41,530 nt of DNA from Ignavibacteria bacterium (lineage in GTDB: Bacteria > Bacteroidota > Ignavibacteria > Tepidaquicellales > OLB5): positions 1-41,530 of the forward strand of contig JAUQWQ010000030.1 in NCBI GenBank assembly GCA_030835085.1, in the 5' to 3' direction. The stretch's first letter is position 1, and each line of letters opens with the position of its first letter. Made by a program: the position numbers and the translations under genes. Positions 16,168-24,515 of this stretch are shown here, in pieces. The notes under the pieces were generated by a model. The model had not been told where the DNA came from and searched no databases. It saw nothing but the letters and a program-made list of their open reading frames with translations.

Positions 16168-18264
16168 TTGGGTAACATTTCACCGGAAAAAATCAGGAAC
16201 GTCGTAATTGCGGGGCACGGCGGTTCCGGAAAAACTCTACTCGCTGAATCGATCCTTTACACCACAGGAGCTTTGAACCGACTGGGAAGCATTGAAGACG
16301 GTTCAACAACATCAGACTACAGCAAAGACGAAATCTCAAGAAAAATATCCATCAACTCATCTGTGCTGAATACACATTGGGAAGATTATAAGCTCAATAT
16401 CATCGATACACCGGGCTACACTGATTTTACCGGCTCGGTAAAATCCTCGATGAGGATAATGGATACTGCCCTGATAGTTGTTAACGCTACTGAAGGAGTT
16501 GAAGTAGGAACCGAGATCGCCGTTAACTATGCAAAAGAGTACGGTATTGAAATATGTTTTGTTGTCAATAAGCTGGATTACGAGAAATCTGATTTTGATT
16601 CTGCAATGGAACAGCTTAAAGAAAATTACGGAGGCCATGTTGCAGAGCTGCAGTTCCCTGTTAACCAGGGTTTCGGGTTTGACAGCATTGTTGATGTACT
16701 CAAAATGAAACTGTTAAAGTTTAACCCCGATGGAAAAGGTGATTACACCGAGCATGATATCCCCGACGCTTTAAAAGAAAAAGCAAACGCGCTTCACCAG
16801 GAGTTAATTGAAATTGTTGCCGAAGAAGATGAAGAGCTTATGAGCCGTTTCTTTGATGAAGGCGGCACGCTTACCGAAGAAGAGCTCATCGAAGGGCTTT
16901 CAAGGGAAATTAAAGCTAAAAAAATACTTCCGGTGCTTTGCACCGCGGGTTTACCGGGCATTGGAGTAAAACCGCTAACTGAATTTATCTGCAAATACTG
17001 CCCGAGTCCCCTTGATGCTGCCCCATTTATGGCGAAAAAAACAGGCGGTGAAGATTACGTTGAAGTTGCACCTGATCCGAACGGCGCGCCTGCTGTGTTT
17101 ATATTTAAAACTCTGAGCGAACCGCACGTTGGAGAAATGTCTTTCTTCCGTGTGCTCTCAGGCAGCGTTGGCGCAGGTGTTGATCTAACAAATCAGAACA
17201 GGAATAAAGTCGAGCGTTTAACCCAGATATTCCAGATGAACGGCAAGAACAGGAAAGATATGACCACTGCCGTTACAGGTGATATTGGAGCAGTTGTAAA
17301 ATTAAAGGATACCCACGTTAACAATACTCTTACCGGCAAGAACCTGAACGTAATGATAGATCCTATCATCTTCCCAGAAGCACTGATAGAGCAGGCGTTA
17401 CAATCAAAACAAAAAGGTGATGAAGATAAAATTGCTTCCGGTCTTGCACATTTACATGAAGAGGATCCAACCTTCCTCTTCCACTTTGATCCTGAACTTG
17501 GACAAACAATTATCTCAGGCCAGGGTGAGCTTCATCTGGCGATCATCATTGCAAGATTAAAGGAAAAATACGGAGTTGAAGTTAATATAGTTCAGCCTAA
17601 AATTCCTTTCAGGGAGACTATTAAAGGTAAGGTTGAAGATGTTGAATACAAGCATAAAAAACAATCAGGCGGCCACGGCCAGTACGGGCACGTACATTTA
17701 AGGGTTGAGCCCAAGAAACGCGGCGCCGGATTTGAATTTGCCAACGAGGTTGTCGGCGGAGCAATTCCCACAAAGTTCATACCTGCAGTTGAAAAGGGTG
17801 TGGTTGAGGCTCTTGTAAAAGGTCCCGTTGCACATTACCCGGTTGTTGATGTAAAAGTAACTGTTCATTTCGGTTCATACCATGACGTTGACTCATCAGA
17901 AATGGCGTTTAAAATAGCAGGCGCGCAGGCATTCAAAAAAGGATTCCTTGAGGCAAAACCCGTTTTGCTTGAGCCGATCTATGAAATCGAAGTAACTGTC
18001 CCCGAAACATTCATGGGTGACGTAATGGGTGATATTTCCTCACGCAGGGGAAAAATCTCCGGTATGGATACCAATGGCAAGATGCAGATAATTAAAGCTA
18101 CTGTGCCTCTGGCAGAAATCCATGATTACGCTACAAAACTCCGTTCAATAACCCAGGGCCGCGGAATATTCAAACGCCGCTTTTCGCACTACGAAGAAGT
18201 GCCAAAGGAAATTGAATTAAAGGTTGTTGCCGAAGCCCAGAAGGAACAGGAAGAGGCACATTAA
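16168..18264 (+). CDS. fusA2: Elongation factor G-like GTPase (EF-G2 type)
   Basis: 698-residue translational GTPase with the five-domain EF-G layout. The P-loop is AGHGGSGKT (15-23) rather than the AHIDAGKTT of canonical EF-G. Switch II reads DTPGY (80-84), with Tyr where canonical factors carry the catalytic His. Both features mark the EF-G2/EF-G-like branch, as in the Thermus second EF-G. NKLD for guanine recognition is present, and domain IV and V segments (GGHGQYGHV, GAIPTKFIPAVEKG, GDVMGDISSRRG) are intact. The start is TTG at 16168 with AGAAGGGG nine bases upstream. It is therefore probably not the housekeeping EF-G; its cellular role in this branch is unsettled. Confidence 0.93.
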   Translation: MGNISPEKIRNVVIAGHGGSGKTLLAESILYTTGALNRLGSIEDGSTTSDYSKDEISRKISINSSVLNTHWEDYKLNIIDTPGYTDFTGSVKSSMRIMDTALIVVNATEGVEVGTEIAVNYAKEYGIEICFVVNKLDYEKSDFDSAMEQLKENYGGHVAELQFPVNQGFGFDSIVDVLKMKLLKFNPDGKGDYTEHDIPDALKEKANALHQELIEIVAEEDEELMSRFFDEGGTLTEEELIEGLSREIKAKKILPVLCTAGLPGIGVKPLTEFICKYCPSPLDAAPFMAKKTGGEDYVEVAPDPNGAPAVFIFKTLSEPHVGEMSFFRVLSGSVGAGVDLTNQNRNKVERLTQIFQMNGKNRKDMTTAVTGDIGAVVKLKDTHVNNTLTGKNLNVMIDPIIFPEALIEQALQSKQKGDEDKIASGLAHLHEEDPTFLFHFDPELGQTIISGQGELHLAIIIARLKEKYGVEVNIVQPKIPFRETIKGKVEDVEYKHKKQSGGHGQYGHVHLRVEPKKRGAGFEFANEVVGGAIPTKFIPAVEKGVVEALVKGPVAHYPVVDVKVTVHFGSYHDVDSSEMAFKIAGAQAFKKGFLEAKPVLLEPIYEIEVTVPETFMGDVMGDISSRRGKISGMDTNGKMQIIKATVPLAEIHDYATKLRSITQGRGIFKRRFSHYEEVPKEIELKVVAEAQKEQEEAH

Positions 18265-18307
18265 GCCTGAATTTTTAGAACGAGTAAGATCGTGATTGTA
18301 TAACCTT

Positions 18308-18337
18308 GACCCCGGAGAAAATATCCGGGGTCTTTTT
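18308..18337 (+). terminator. Intrinsic terminator after the EF-G2-type gene
   Basis: Stem GACCCCGGA (18308-18316) and TCCGGGGTC (18324-18332), seven-base loop, then five T. Strong GC-rich stem. Confidence 0.9.
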
Positions 18338-18377
18338 ATTATGAGCATTTAAATTCTAAATCAATTATTTTTGAAAT

Positions 18378-18884
18378 ATGGAAAAACTCTGGTCACCGTG
18401 GCGCTCACAATACATAGATACATTTAAGGAAGAAAAAGAACCGCTTCCCGGTTCATTATTCACAAGGATACTTGCTGAAAATGACGACCGGAAAAATTAC
18501 CTGCTCTACCGGGGAAAAACTTGTTTCATTATAATGAATCTTTACCCGTATAACAGCGGCCATTTGATGATAGTACCTTATAAAGAAGCCAGGGAGCTTG
18601 CTGAGCTTGATGAAGAAACAAGACTTGAAATGTTCGCGCTGCTTGAGCTTGGCACAAAAGCGCTGAACGATGTTATGAAGCCGCATGGATTTAATATTGG
18701 GGCAAACCTGGGCCGTGTTGCGGGTGCGGGAATCGAAGACCACCTGCATTTCCATATCGTCCCCCGCTGGAACGGAGACACAAACTTTATGCCTGTATTG
18801 AACGATGTAAAGGTTATATCTGAAGAAATGGGAAGAACTTATGATAAGCTCAGGGTCTCTGTTGAACAATTACTGAAGGGATAA
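18378..18884 (+). CDS. HIT-family nucleotide hydrolase/phosphorylase
   Basis: 168-residue histidine-triad protein. HLHFHIVPRW (His122, His124, His126) is the H-x-H-x-H catalytic motif. The N-terminal LWSPWRSQYI and the NLYPYNSGHLMIVPY segment fit the AP4A phosphorylase/HIT branch, which acts on dinucleoside polyphosphates or other nucleotide esters. Cytoplasmic. It stands just after a strong terminator, so it has its own promoter, not identified. The truncated barrel pseudogene begins some 30 bases downstream. Confidence 0.92.
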   Translation: MEKLWSPWRSQYIDTFKEEKEPLPGSLFTRILAENDDRKNYLLYRGKTCFIIMNLYPYNSGHLMIVPYKEARELAELDEETRLEMFALLELGTKALNDVMKPHGFNIGANLGRVAGAGIEDHLHFHIVPRWNGDTNFMPVLNDVKVISEEMGRTYDKLRVSVEQLLKG

Positions 18885-18916
18885 AGAAATATTTCTAAAT
18901 ACCGGTTATTCTGCTG

Positions 18917-19264
18917 ACATTCAGTTACATTTCGATTCAGTTTTTACCGCAGTGGCGGTTTGAGCTGAATTCGAGTGATAAACTCTACTTTTTCGCAGGT
19001 CCAAAATTTGACTACAGAGCAGGAAATTCAAACTCCGATGACATTGAAGGTGTTAACATACCTGACTCCAAAGTAGAATTTGGATTTGCTGCCGGTATTG
19101 GAAATATTATGTGGGAACTGGTATACCTTGAATTAAAGTATGAACATTCATTTACAGATGTTTACACTATCAAGTACGGGAGTGAAAATTTCAGCAGACA
19201 TAACCAAACATTCCTGCTTCTGATGGGTGTTTCATTAAAGAAATTGCTTAAGGTGAACCTGTGA
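18917..19264 (+). pseudogene. 5'-truncated outer-membrane barrel gene (paralogue of the 19802 gene)
   Basis: An open frame runs from a stop at 18896-18898 to TGA at 19262-19264 without any early start codon. From about 18917 it reads FSYISIQFLPQWRF, continues DKLYFFAGPKFDYRAG, and ends LLLMGVSLKKLLKVNL. It aligns without gaps to the C-terminal half of the intact barrel at 19802 (FHYISLQVLPRWRF, DKLYVFGGPRFDLRIG, LLMGLSLKKLLKIHF), about 45 percent identical by eye. The N-terminal half and signal peptide are missing, because the HIT gene ends only some 30 bases upstream. There are no internal stops in about 115 codons, which points to a fairly recent deletion. Confidence 0.85.
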
Positions 19265-19304
19265 TCTCAGCGGATTTAACCGTTAAAAAAACTATCCTGA
19301 ATAC

Positions 19305-19799
19305 ATGAGAAAAATATCAGCAATCTTGATTTTTCTGTTACTATTATATTCCTGCAAAGAAGATAATATAATTATTCCAAAAGCAGGAGATACACCTTTT
19401 ACATTTACTCGGGCAAGGATTGAACTTATTGCCGATGGTGAAACGAATATTGGTTTTGTAAAGATAAATCTGCTTGGATATGTGATATGTGACAGCATCA
19501 GGATTTCGTATAACGGCTTTGCCAGGACGTACAGTTTTATAGGGACAATTGATAACGATACATCTGTTTCAATAATTGTCACACCAAAGGATTCCGCAGC
19601 TAATGACAGGCTGAAACTGAACGCAAAACAGACCGGCAGTATCCTCACAGGTTCACTCTTGTACTGCAATAATGCATCTAATTGCAGTTACACTGAAATT
19701 GGGAATATTATTGGTTTTTATACGAACAGATTTGAAGGCTTTTATTACACTCCTCTGTTTTTGGGCGAGTATTACATTTATCCAATGGAGGAAAAATAA
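19305..19799 (+). CDS. Putative lipoprotein paired with an outer-membrane barrel
   Basis: 164 residues with a type II signal peptide: MRKISAILIFLLLLYSCKED, with the lipidated Cys at position 17. The mature part is mostly beta-like and polar, with a Cys-containing CNNASNCSY segment. No known family recognised. Its stop is two bases from the ATG of the next barrel gene and the sequence GGAGG near its end serves that gene, so the two are co-translated. It begins 40 bases after the truncated barrel pseudogene. Confidence 0.75.
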   Translation: MRKISAILIFLLLLYSCKEDNIIIPKAGDTPFTFTRARIELIADGETNIGFVKINLLGYVICDSIRISYNGFARTYSFIGTIDNDTSVSIIVTPKDSAANDRLKLNAKQTGSILTGSLLYCNNASNCSYTEIGNIIGFYTNRFEGFYYTPLFLGEYYIYPMEEK

Positions 19800-19801
19800 A
19801 T

Positions 19802-20497
19802 ATGAAAAGATCCTGTATACCGGTACTTATCTTATTTTTAGGACTCATATTGGCCGGTCAGAATTCAAGTTCACAGGTAGTTAATAAGTTCGGGATTAAA
19901 GGCGGCTTGATTTTATCCAAACTATCAATGAATGAATTCGTTTCAGATGCATTTTCGTATGAACCGGAAAGAAAATATAAATTCCTGAGTTTTGATATCG
20001 GGCTGTATGCTGAGTTGTTCGATTCCAGATTCTTTTGTGTATCAACGGAGCTGCATTACAATGTTAAGGGTGAAGAATCGTTTGAGGACTTTATGATCCT
20101 TCAGCCCAACAGGCAAAATGATGGATTTGAATTCAAAAAAGTGAATGACAGGTTCCATTACATTTCACTTCAAGTACTGCCCCGGTGGCGATTTATGGTT
20201 AATACAGAAGATAAGTTATATGTTTTTGGAGGTCCAAGATTTGATTTAAGAATAGGCAGTTCCAAATCCGGCGGGACATCAGATATTCCGTTAAGTAACG
20301 GCATTATTGAATCCGGTTTTACTGTAGGTTTCGGGAATGAATTCTGGGAACTGCTGATCACGGAGTTCAGATATGAAATCAATCTTTCAAACGTTTACAA
20401 TATCACCTACGGCAATACAGTTGTGAAAAGAAAAAATCACTCATTTTCGCTTCTAATGGGGCTTTCTTTAAAAAAACTTTTGAAGATACATTTTTAA
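19802..20497 (+). CDS. Outer-membrane beta-barrel protein (PorT-like)
   Basis: 231 residues with a signal peptide (MKRSCIPVLILFLGLILAGQNSSSQ) and then VVNKFGIKGGLILSKLSM, the beginning typical of PorT/OMP_b-brl_2 barrels in Bacteroidota. Alternating strands with aromatic ends follow (YVFGGPRFDLRIG, ESGFTVGFGNEFWELLITEFRYE), and it finishes with a Phe. It is the intact relative of the pseudogene 540 bases upstream and forms an operon with the lipoprotein. Function unknown. Confidence 0.78.
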   Translation: MKRSCIPVLILFLGLILAGQNSSSQVVNKFGIKGGLILSKLSMNEFVSDAFSYEPERKYKFLSFDIGLYAELFDSRFFCVSTELHYNVKGEESFEDFMILQPNRQNDGFEFKKVNDRFHYISLQVLPRWRFMVNTEDKLYVFGGPRFDLRIGSSKSGGTSDIPLSNGIIESGFTVGFGNEFWELLITEFRYEINLSNVYNITYGNTVVKRKNHSFSLLMGLSLKKLLKIHF

Positions 20498-20553
20498 GAG
20501 TTTTCACGCATTTATTCATATTTTTGCCCCTTTTAAATATCTAAAATTTTACT

Positions 20554-20561
20554 TATTTTTG
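20554..20561 (+). promoter_or_regulatory. -7 promoter element for tRNA-Glu
   Basis: TATTTTTG matches TAnnTTTG and lies 18 bases before the tRNA 5' end, the distance expected for a short leader. No good -33 element seen. Confidence 0.5.
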
Positions 20562-20579
20562 TAATTCTGTTGAAAAATC

Positions 20580-20651
20580 GCTCCCATCGACTAGGGGTTA
20601 GGTCATCACTCTTTCACAGTGGAAACACGGGTTCGAATCCCGTTGGGAGCG
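20580..20651 (+). tRNA. tRNA-Glu (anticodon TTC)
   Basis: Acceptor stem GCTCCCA (20580-20586) pairs with TGGGAGC (20644-20650). The anticodon loop is CTTTCAC with anticodon TTC. The T-arm is ACGGG-TTCGAAT-CCCGT. CCA is not encoded, so it is added after transcription. Confidence 0.97.
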
Positions 20652-20653
20652 CG

Positions 20654-20691
20654 AAAAAGCTTCAAAATCTAACGGTTTTGAAGCTTTTTTT
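20654..20691 (+). terminator. Intrinsic terminator after tRNA-Glu
   Basis: AAGCTTCAAAA (20657-20667) pairs with TTTTGAAGCTT (20676-20686), flanked by a run of A and a run of T. It starts three bases after the tRNA. Confidence 0.9.
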
Positions 20692-20747
20692 ATGTTCAAA
20701 ATTAATTATATTCACAAAATAGTTCTGAAAATTAAGTATTGAACGAT

Positions 20748-21314
20748 ATGAATAAATTACAGCTATTTATAGTCTTGTTGGGCGGTTACAACAAAGGCGA
20801 CCTGCTTGAATCACATAACCTGTTTATTGGTGTGGGAACCGAACTGGAATCTATGAAGGTACAAATGAAAAAATCATGGCCCGCGGCAACTCATCTGGAC
20901 GCATACATGATATTAAATCATGTGGATGGTTTTGATATTAAAATTACAGAAGGAATTCCTTCAGAAAATGCCGGGAAAGAATTCCCGATGCTTGTTATAG
21001 GCAATATAGGCTATTATAAGGAAGGACATTTCACGGAATTCCATAAACTAATGCCGTTTGTGCTTAAAAATGCCGGTGACAGCATCAATGATAAATTGAA
21101 ACGCGACCCTGATTTTGCAGAAGGTCAGTCACTCACCGAAGCGACACGCTCGCACCTTGACGATAAACATATAGTTTCAGCATTTGATGTTGATGATGTT
21201 ATCAACGTGCAGCAAAATATACCAGGCTATATTATAGAGCTTGTGCCTTCTGATGTAAAAACTGAAAATGTTTTAAAGCTGGGCTACCAGTTTACCGATC
21301 TGAAAAAGATGTAA
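20748..21314 (+). CDS. DUF1543-type protein
   Basis: 188 residues starting MNKLQLFIVLLGGYNKGDLLESHNLFIGVG. The L(F/Y)-x-V-x-LGG-x-x-KG...E-H-x-x-F-x-G start, the WPAATHLDAY segment and VDGFDIKI fit DUF1543. The C-terminal third (DVDDVINVQQNIPGYIIELVP) looks like a partial repeat of the family core. Soluble, no signal peptide. The ATG at 20748 is preferred to the in-frame TTG nine bases earlier. It stands alone after the tRNA terminator. The function of the family is not known. Confidence 0.7.
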   Translation: MNKLQLFIVLLGGYNKGDLLESHNLFIGVGTELESMKVQMKKSWPAATHLDAYMILNHVDGFDIKITEGIPSENAGKEFPMLVIGNIGYYKEGHFTEFHKLMPFVLKNAGDSINDKLKRDPDFAEGQSLTEATRSHLDDKHIVSAFDVDDVINVQQNIPGYIIELVPSDVKTENVLKLGYQFTDLKKM

Positions 21315-21411
21315 ACCCTGAGATTCACCTTTAAAAAAAGCATTCTAAAGAATTGAAAATTTTTACATTCATTTACATACATTTCCAGAACCATGAGCAA
21401 TAATTGCCTGT

Positions 21412-21435
21412 TTTTATAATTAAACAATTATAAAA
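21412..21435 (+). other. AT-rich hairpin ahead of lipoprotein gene
   Basis: TTTTATAATT (21412-21421) and its exact complement (21426-21435) with a four-base loop, ending 16 bases before the lipoprotein ATG. Could be an operator or leader structure; low-complexity composition makes chance possible. Confidence 0.35.
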
Positions 21436-21451
21436 CAACAGAAAGGCATTT

Positions 21452-22153
21452 ATGCGAAACAAACATGGTTTTTATTCAATTATATTGTTATTATTGGGTT
21501 TAACAATGATATCAGTATACGGCTGCGGAGATGATAACAATTCCGTTACAAATTCACCCGGCAGTACATCTTTTATAAGCGGAACAATTTCAAATTATCC
21601 CGGTGGCAGTACAATAATCAAAGCAAAATTAACTGCAGGAACTCCTGCTGATTCTTTTTTTGCGGGTATAGATACTGTTGATAATAATGCAATGCTGAAT
21701 ATGAACCTATCAACACCACCTTCCAATTTTCTTACCTCTTTTAACTCCGGAACAATACCTCCCGGAGTAATTATTAGCGATACTACCACCAGGGCAGCGC
21801 AATTTGGTTCATTAAGGGCGTATGGGTTTTCAAATGAATTATTAGGAGAGCTTCAAAGGAAAAATTTTACTGATTCTCAGACGGTTGGTTCATTCGTGGT
21901 GCAATATCTGTATTCCACAAAACCTTTTACCATAACCGGATCTGATACAACAATTGGGTTGACAGATACTACACTTTACATATATAATGTAACATTTGCC
22001 GAAGGCTGGAATGCGTTCAGTTTCAGGATTGCGGAAATGCGTACTAATTATACTAAATATGAATTCATCTCAGGTGAAGCTTCAGGTGCTGCGTGGAATT
22101 ACACTCCTGTTACCATTGATATACTGAGGAATAAGAATTTTTTAATGAAATGA
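21452..22153 (+). CDS. Putative lipoprotein
   Basis: 233 residues with a type II signal peptide: a hydrophobic segment (IILLLLGLTMISVYGC) ending in a lipobox whose Cys25 is followed by GDD and a Ser/Asn-rich linker. The rest is Thr/Ser-rich and probably beta-structured. No known domain recognised. AGAAAGG lies upstream of the ATG. It is single, with a bidirectional terminator behind it. Confidence 0.72.
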   Translation: MRNKHGFYSIILLLLGLTMISVYGCGDDNNSVTNSPGSTSFISGTISNYPGGSTIIKAKLTAGTPADSFFAGIDTVDNNAMLNMNLSTPPSNFLTSFNSGTIPPGVIISDTTTRAAQFGSLRAYGFSNELLGELQRKNFTDSQTVGSFVVQYLYSTKPFTITGSDTTIGLTDTTLYIYNVTFAEGWNAFSFRIAEMRTNYTKYEFISGEASGAAWNYTPVTIDILRNKNFLMK

Positions 22154-22231
22154 AGAAATACTTATAAGTAAAATTTTAACATGGAGCTTTAGCCCTGTTT
22201 TTGGGGATAAAAAGTATATAGTTTAAAAAAA

Positions 22232-22262
22232 ACAGCCTCAATATAATTAATATTGAGGCTGT
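22232..22262. terminator. Bidirectional intrinsic terminator
   Basis: ACAGCCTCAATAT (22232-22244) and its exact complement (22250-22262) with a five-base loop. T-rich on the plus side and an A run on the other side, which becomes T on the minus strand. It lies between the convergent lipoprotein and barrel genes. Confidence 0.85.
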
Positions 22263-22304
22263 ATATTTTTAAAATTTGGATAAAGTCTGTTTTCAGAAAG
22301 TGTG

Positions 22305-23156
22305 TTAATGTTTCCTGTAGTAATATTCCTTTTCCATTACACCAAGATAATAATTAATCCCGATCCCGATAGATCCCCAGGCAAACTGCCTGTATCCTGA
22401 AAATCTCTCGCGGTTATCCACTTTCTGATCATTCAGATTTATCTCCCCGGGTACATCAGATATTTTGCTTTGTTTAAGCCATACATTAGCATGAGTGAAT
22501 TTAAGCCCGAAACTGAGTCCTACATTTTTATTGATCAGGTATTCAAAACCTGAATATATATTAAGCCCTACCCTGAATGCGGGATTTATACTGTATTCAG
22601 TAGCAGTTACGTTTTCGGTAATTTTTGCATTCCCTGAAATTACACTGCCGATAAAACCAATTCCTGCATAAGCACGTAATTTCAGCCCCGGGTTAAAATT
22701 ATCTTCAATTCCAAAACCAAGTGAATAAACATTATAATTTACAAAATCGTATTCTACATCATCAGAAAACACTTTGTTGAATTTACTTGTGAACCTGTTG
22801 TACATCAATGATGAAGTGACTCTCAGGTTCCCGGCTTTGTGAAGCGGATATTTGGCAATTAAGTTCAAACCGAATCCGTGTCTTACTCCGAAATTTTTAC
22901 CGTAAATGAACTGTTCCGCATTAAGATCTCCGTTATCATTGGCAGATAGCTCATAAATTCCGTAATCATAATCAACGGCAAACTGAACTGTCAATACCGG
23001 AGCATTACGGATAGTTAACTTTAGGTATTCATGTCCGCTGCTTATCGATGAATCTGTAATGATTTTAAAATCCCGCAAATTTGCAGGCTGGGATAGTGGA
23101 TGGAGGTTCGCCAGAATAAACATCAAAAGGGTTAATGATCTTTTCAATAGGATCAT
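22305..23156 (-). CDS. Predicted outer-membrane beta-barrel protein
   Basis: 283 residues. The N-terminal MILLKRSLTLLMFILANLHPLSQ is a Sec signal peptide. The mature part alternates short polar and aromatic strands, such as GVRHGFGLNLIAKYPL, LRAYAGIGFIGSVISG, FRVGLNIYSGFEYLI and FAWGSIGIGINYYLG, a barrel pattern. The end (YYYRKH) lacks the terminal Phe common in outer-membrane proteins. Not similar enough by eye to the barrels at 2035 or 19802 to call a paralogue. Unlinked to other genes; function unknown. The 276 bases upstream (23157-23432) are AT-rich and hold no gene. Confidence 0.68.
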   Translation of the reverse strand: MILLKRSLTLLMFILANLHPLSQPANLRDFKIITDSSISSGHEYLKLTIRNAPVLTVQFAVDYDYGIYELSANDNGDLNAEQFIYGKNFGVRHGFGLNLIAKYPLHKAGNLRVTSSLMYNRFTSKFNKVFSDDVEYDFVNYNVYSLGFGIEDNFNPGLKLRAYAGIGFIGSVISGNAKITENVTATEYSINPAFRVGLNIYSGFEYLINKNVGLSFGLKFTHANVWLKQSKISDVPGEINLNDQKVDNRERFSGYRQFAWGSIGIGINYYLGVMEKEYYYRKH

Positions 23157-23388
23157 ATTGGCACCTGTACTCTTCTAATTTAAGTATTTATGAGACAAAT
23201 TTTCCTTATATAAAAATAACACATTATTACTATCATTGAAATATATTTAAACTGCCTAATTTTATATATTTCCACTCTATCTCGTAGTGTACATGTTCAA
23301 TATTAATCATTTAATACAGGGTATTATATAAATTTAATATTATTAACATACATTTACATTTTGTTACAGTAAAAACAGAAACTTATGA

Positions 23389-23396
23389 TATATTTG
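23389..23396 (+). promoter_or_regulatory. Candidate -7 element for the DUF4476 gene
   Basis: TATATTTG matches TAnnTTTG, 36 bases before the ATG. The nearest upstream TTTTG (23359-23363) is about five bases too far for the usual -33 position. Confidence 0.45.
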
Positions 23397-23432
23397 TGTG
23401 GTAGAAACAATAAATTCACTAACTAACTGAAT

Positions 23433-23966
23433 ATGAATATGATGACCTCAAAATTTTTACTTTCTTTCTGCCTGATGGTAATTTCTTTTAATTCACTTCT
23501 TGCATACAACACTTCCGGAAACGGTTCCCGGTATTTCTCATCTGCAATTGATTTACAAAGAAATGAAAGTGACCCGGGAAGTACGGATGGACATTGCACC
23601 TGCACATGCGATGCATGCAGGAACTGCAGTCACGGGAATCCTGATAAAGAAACTTATTATGAAGAATATAATTTCAGGGTTATGAGCAGCCGGGATTTCG
23701 CGGATTTCAAAAAACTGATAGCTGACAGGACTTTTGAAACTACTAAATTTGATATGACAAAAAGTGTGATAGATAATAATCTTTTTACAACCGACCAGGT
23801 TAGGGAAATCTTAAGCTGGTTTGTGTTTGAATCAAATAAAATTGAACTTGCAAAATACACATTCAAAAATACTGTTGACAGGAACAATTATTACAAACTG
23901 TATGATATTTTTGTATTTGAATCAAACGTTGTTGAGCTTGATAATTATATAAAGAATTATAGATAG
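23433..23966 (+). CDS. Secreted DUF4476 protein with an N-terminal cysteine cluster
   Basis: 177 residues. A signal peptide (about 1-24, ending SLLAYN) is followed by a short linker, then HCTCTCDACRNCSH at 54-67 with five Cys in eleven residues between two His. The C-terminal region (about 80-177) matches the DUF4476 pattern: FKKLIADRTFETTKFDMTKSVI, TTDQVREILSWFVFESNKIELAKY, NYYKLYDIFVFESNVVEL, with the repeated F-V-F-E-S-N helix signature. DUF4476 is common in Bacteroidota secreted proteins without known function. The Cys cluster could bind a metal or form disulfides; this is inference. Confidence 0.78.
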   Translation: MNMMTSKFLLSFCLMVISFNSLLAYNTSGNGSRYFSSAIDLQRNESDPGSTDGHCTCTCDACRNCSHGNPDKETYYEEYNFRVMSSRDFADFKKLIADRTFETTKFDMTKSVIDNNLFTTDQVREILSWFVFESNKIELAKYTFKNTVDRNNYYKLYDIFVFESNVVELDNYIKNYR

Positions 23967-23985
23967 AAAAAACATTCAAATAGAA

Positions 23986-24019
23986 AAATGCCGGTCATAT
24001 TAAACTTTTACCGGCATTT
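23986..24019. terminator. Intrinsic terminator between convergent genes
   Basis: AAATGCCGGT (23986-23995) and ACCGGCATTT (24010-24019), 14-base loop. On the minus strand the stem is followed by five T, so it would end the AAA+ operon; on the plus strand it follows the DUF4476 gene. Confidence 0.75.
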
Positions 24020-24091
24020 AATTTATAACAATATTTTTACTTTTTCATTTTCCAAGTTTTAAGTACCCGGAAATTAAGGATTTTACCAAGA

Positions 24092-24508
24092 TCATTTCTG
24101 CATTTTTTTTGCCATTATCATCATTAATCCGTTCCATGAAAATGATACTCCATCAGCAACAGGATAGATAATATCGTTATCTTCTGCATCGATCTTCACA
24201 TTAATTTCCATTCCGGCCTGTACTTTTGGTGCGCCCATTGGATACACCTCCCAAATAGATTTTGCTGTATAAGAAGATTTATACGGACTCGATACTTCCA
24301 TTGTGAACTCATAAGCCTGGTACTGCCCGCCCTGTCCGGTTCCGGATAAACCTGCCGGTTCTGAGCTGACTATTTTAGCAGTTCCGTTTTCTGCCTTTGC
24401 CAGCCTTGCGGTTCTTTCTGCTTTCATCTTCTCACCGCCTTTAACCCCCCAAAAATAGAAACCAACAATTATTCCAACTACGCCAAGAATTATAATTATT
24501 TCAATCAT
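24092..24508 (-). CDS. Single-span membrane protein of unknown family (paralogue A)
   Basis: 138 residues. One N-terminal span (MIEIIIILGVVGIIVGFYFW) is followed at once by a basic stretch (KGGEKMKAERTARLAKAE), so the soluble part should face the cytoplasm. The soluble part is a small all-beta domain with GGQYQAYEFTMEVSSPY, IWEVYPMGAPKVQAGME and INVKIDAEDNDIIYP. It is clearly homologous to the gene just upstream (same span, same motifs). It is last in a three-gene operon with the double AAA+ ATPase, seven bases after its paralogue. Domain resembles the small beta-barrels seen in DUF3592-like membrane proteins, but no firm family is claimed. Confidence 0.78.
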   Translation of the reverse strand: MIEIIIILGVVGIIVGFYFWGVKGGEKMKAERTARLAKAENGTAKIVSSEPAGLSGTGQGGQYQAYEFTMEVSSPYKSSYTAKSIWEVYPMGAPKVQAGMEINVKIDAEDNDIIYPVADGVSFSWNGLMMIMAKKMQK

Positions 24509-24515
24509 AACACAA

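Noticed and set aside
20739-20747. TTG start for the DUF1543 gene
   Set aside because: An ATG nine bases later begins exactly at the conserved domain start.
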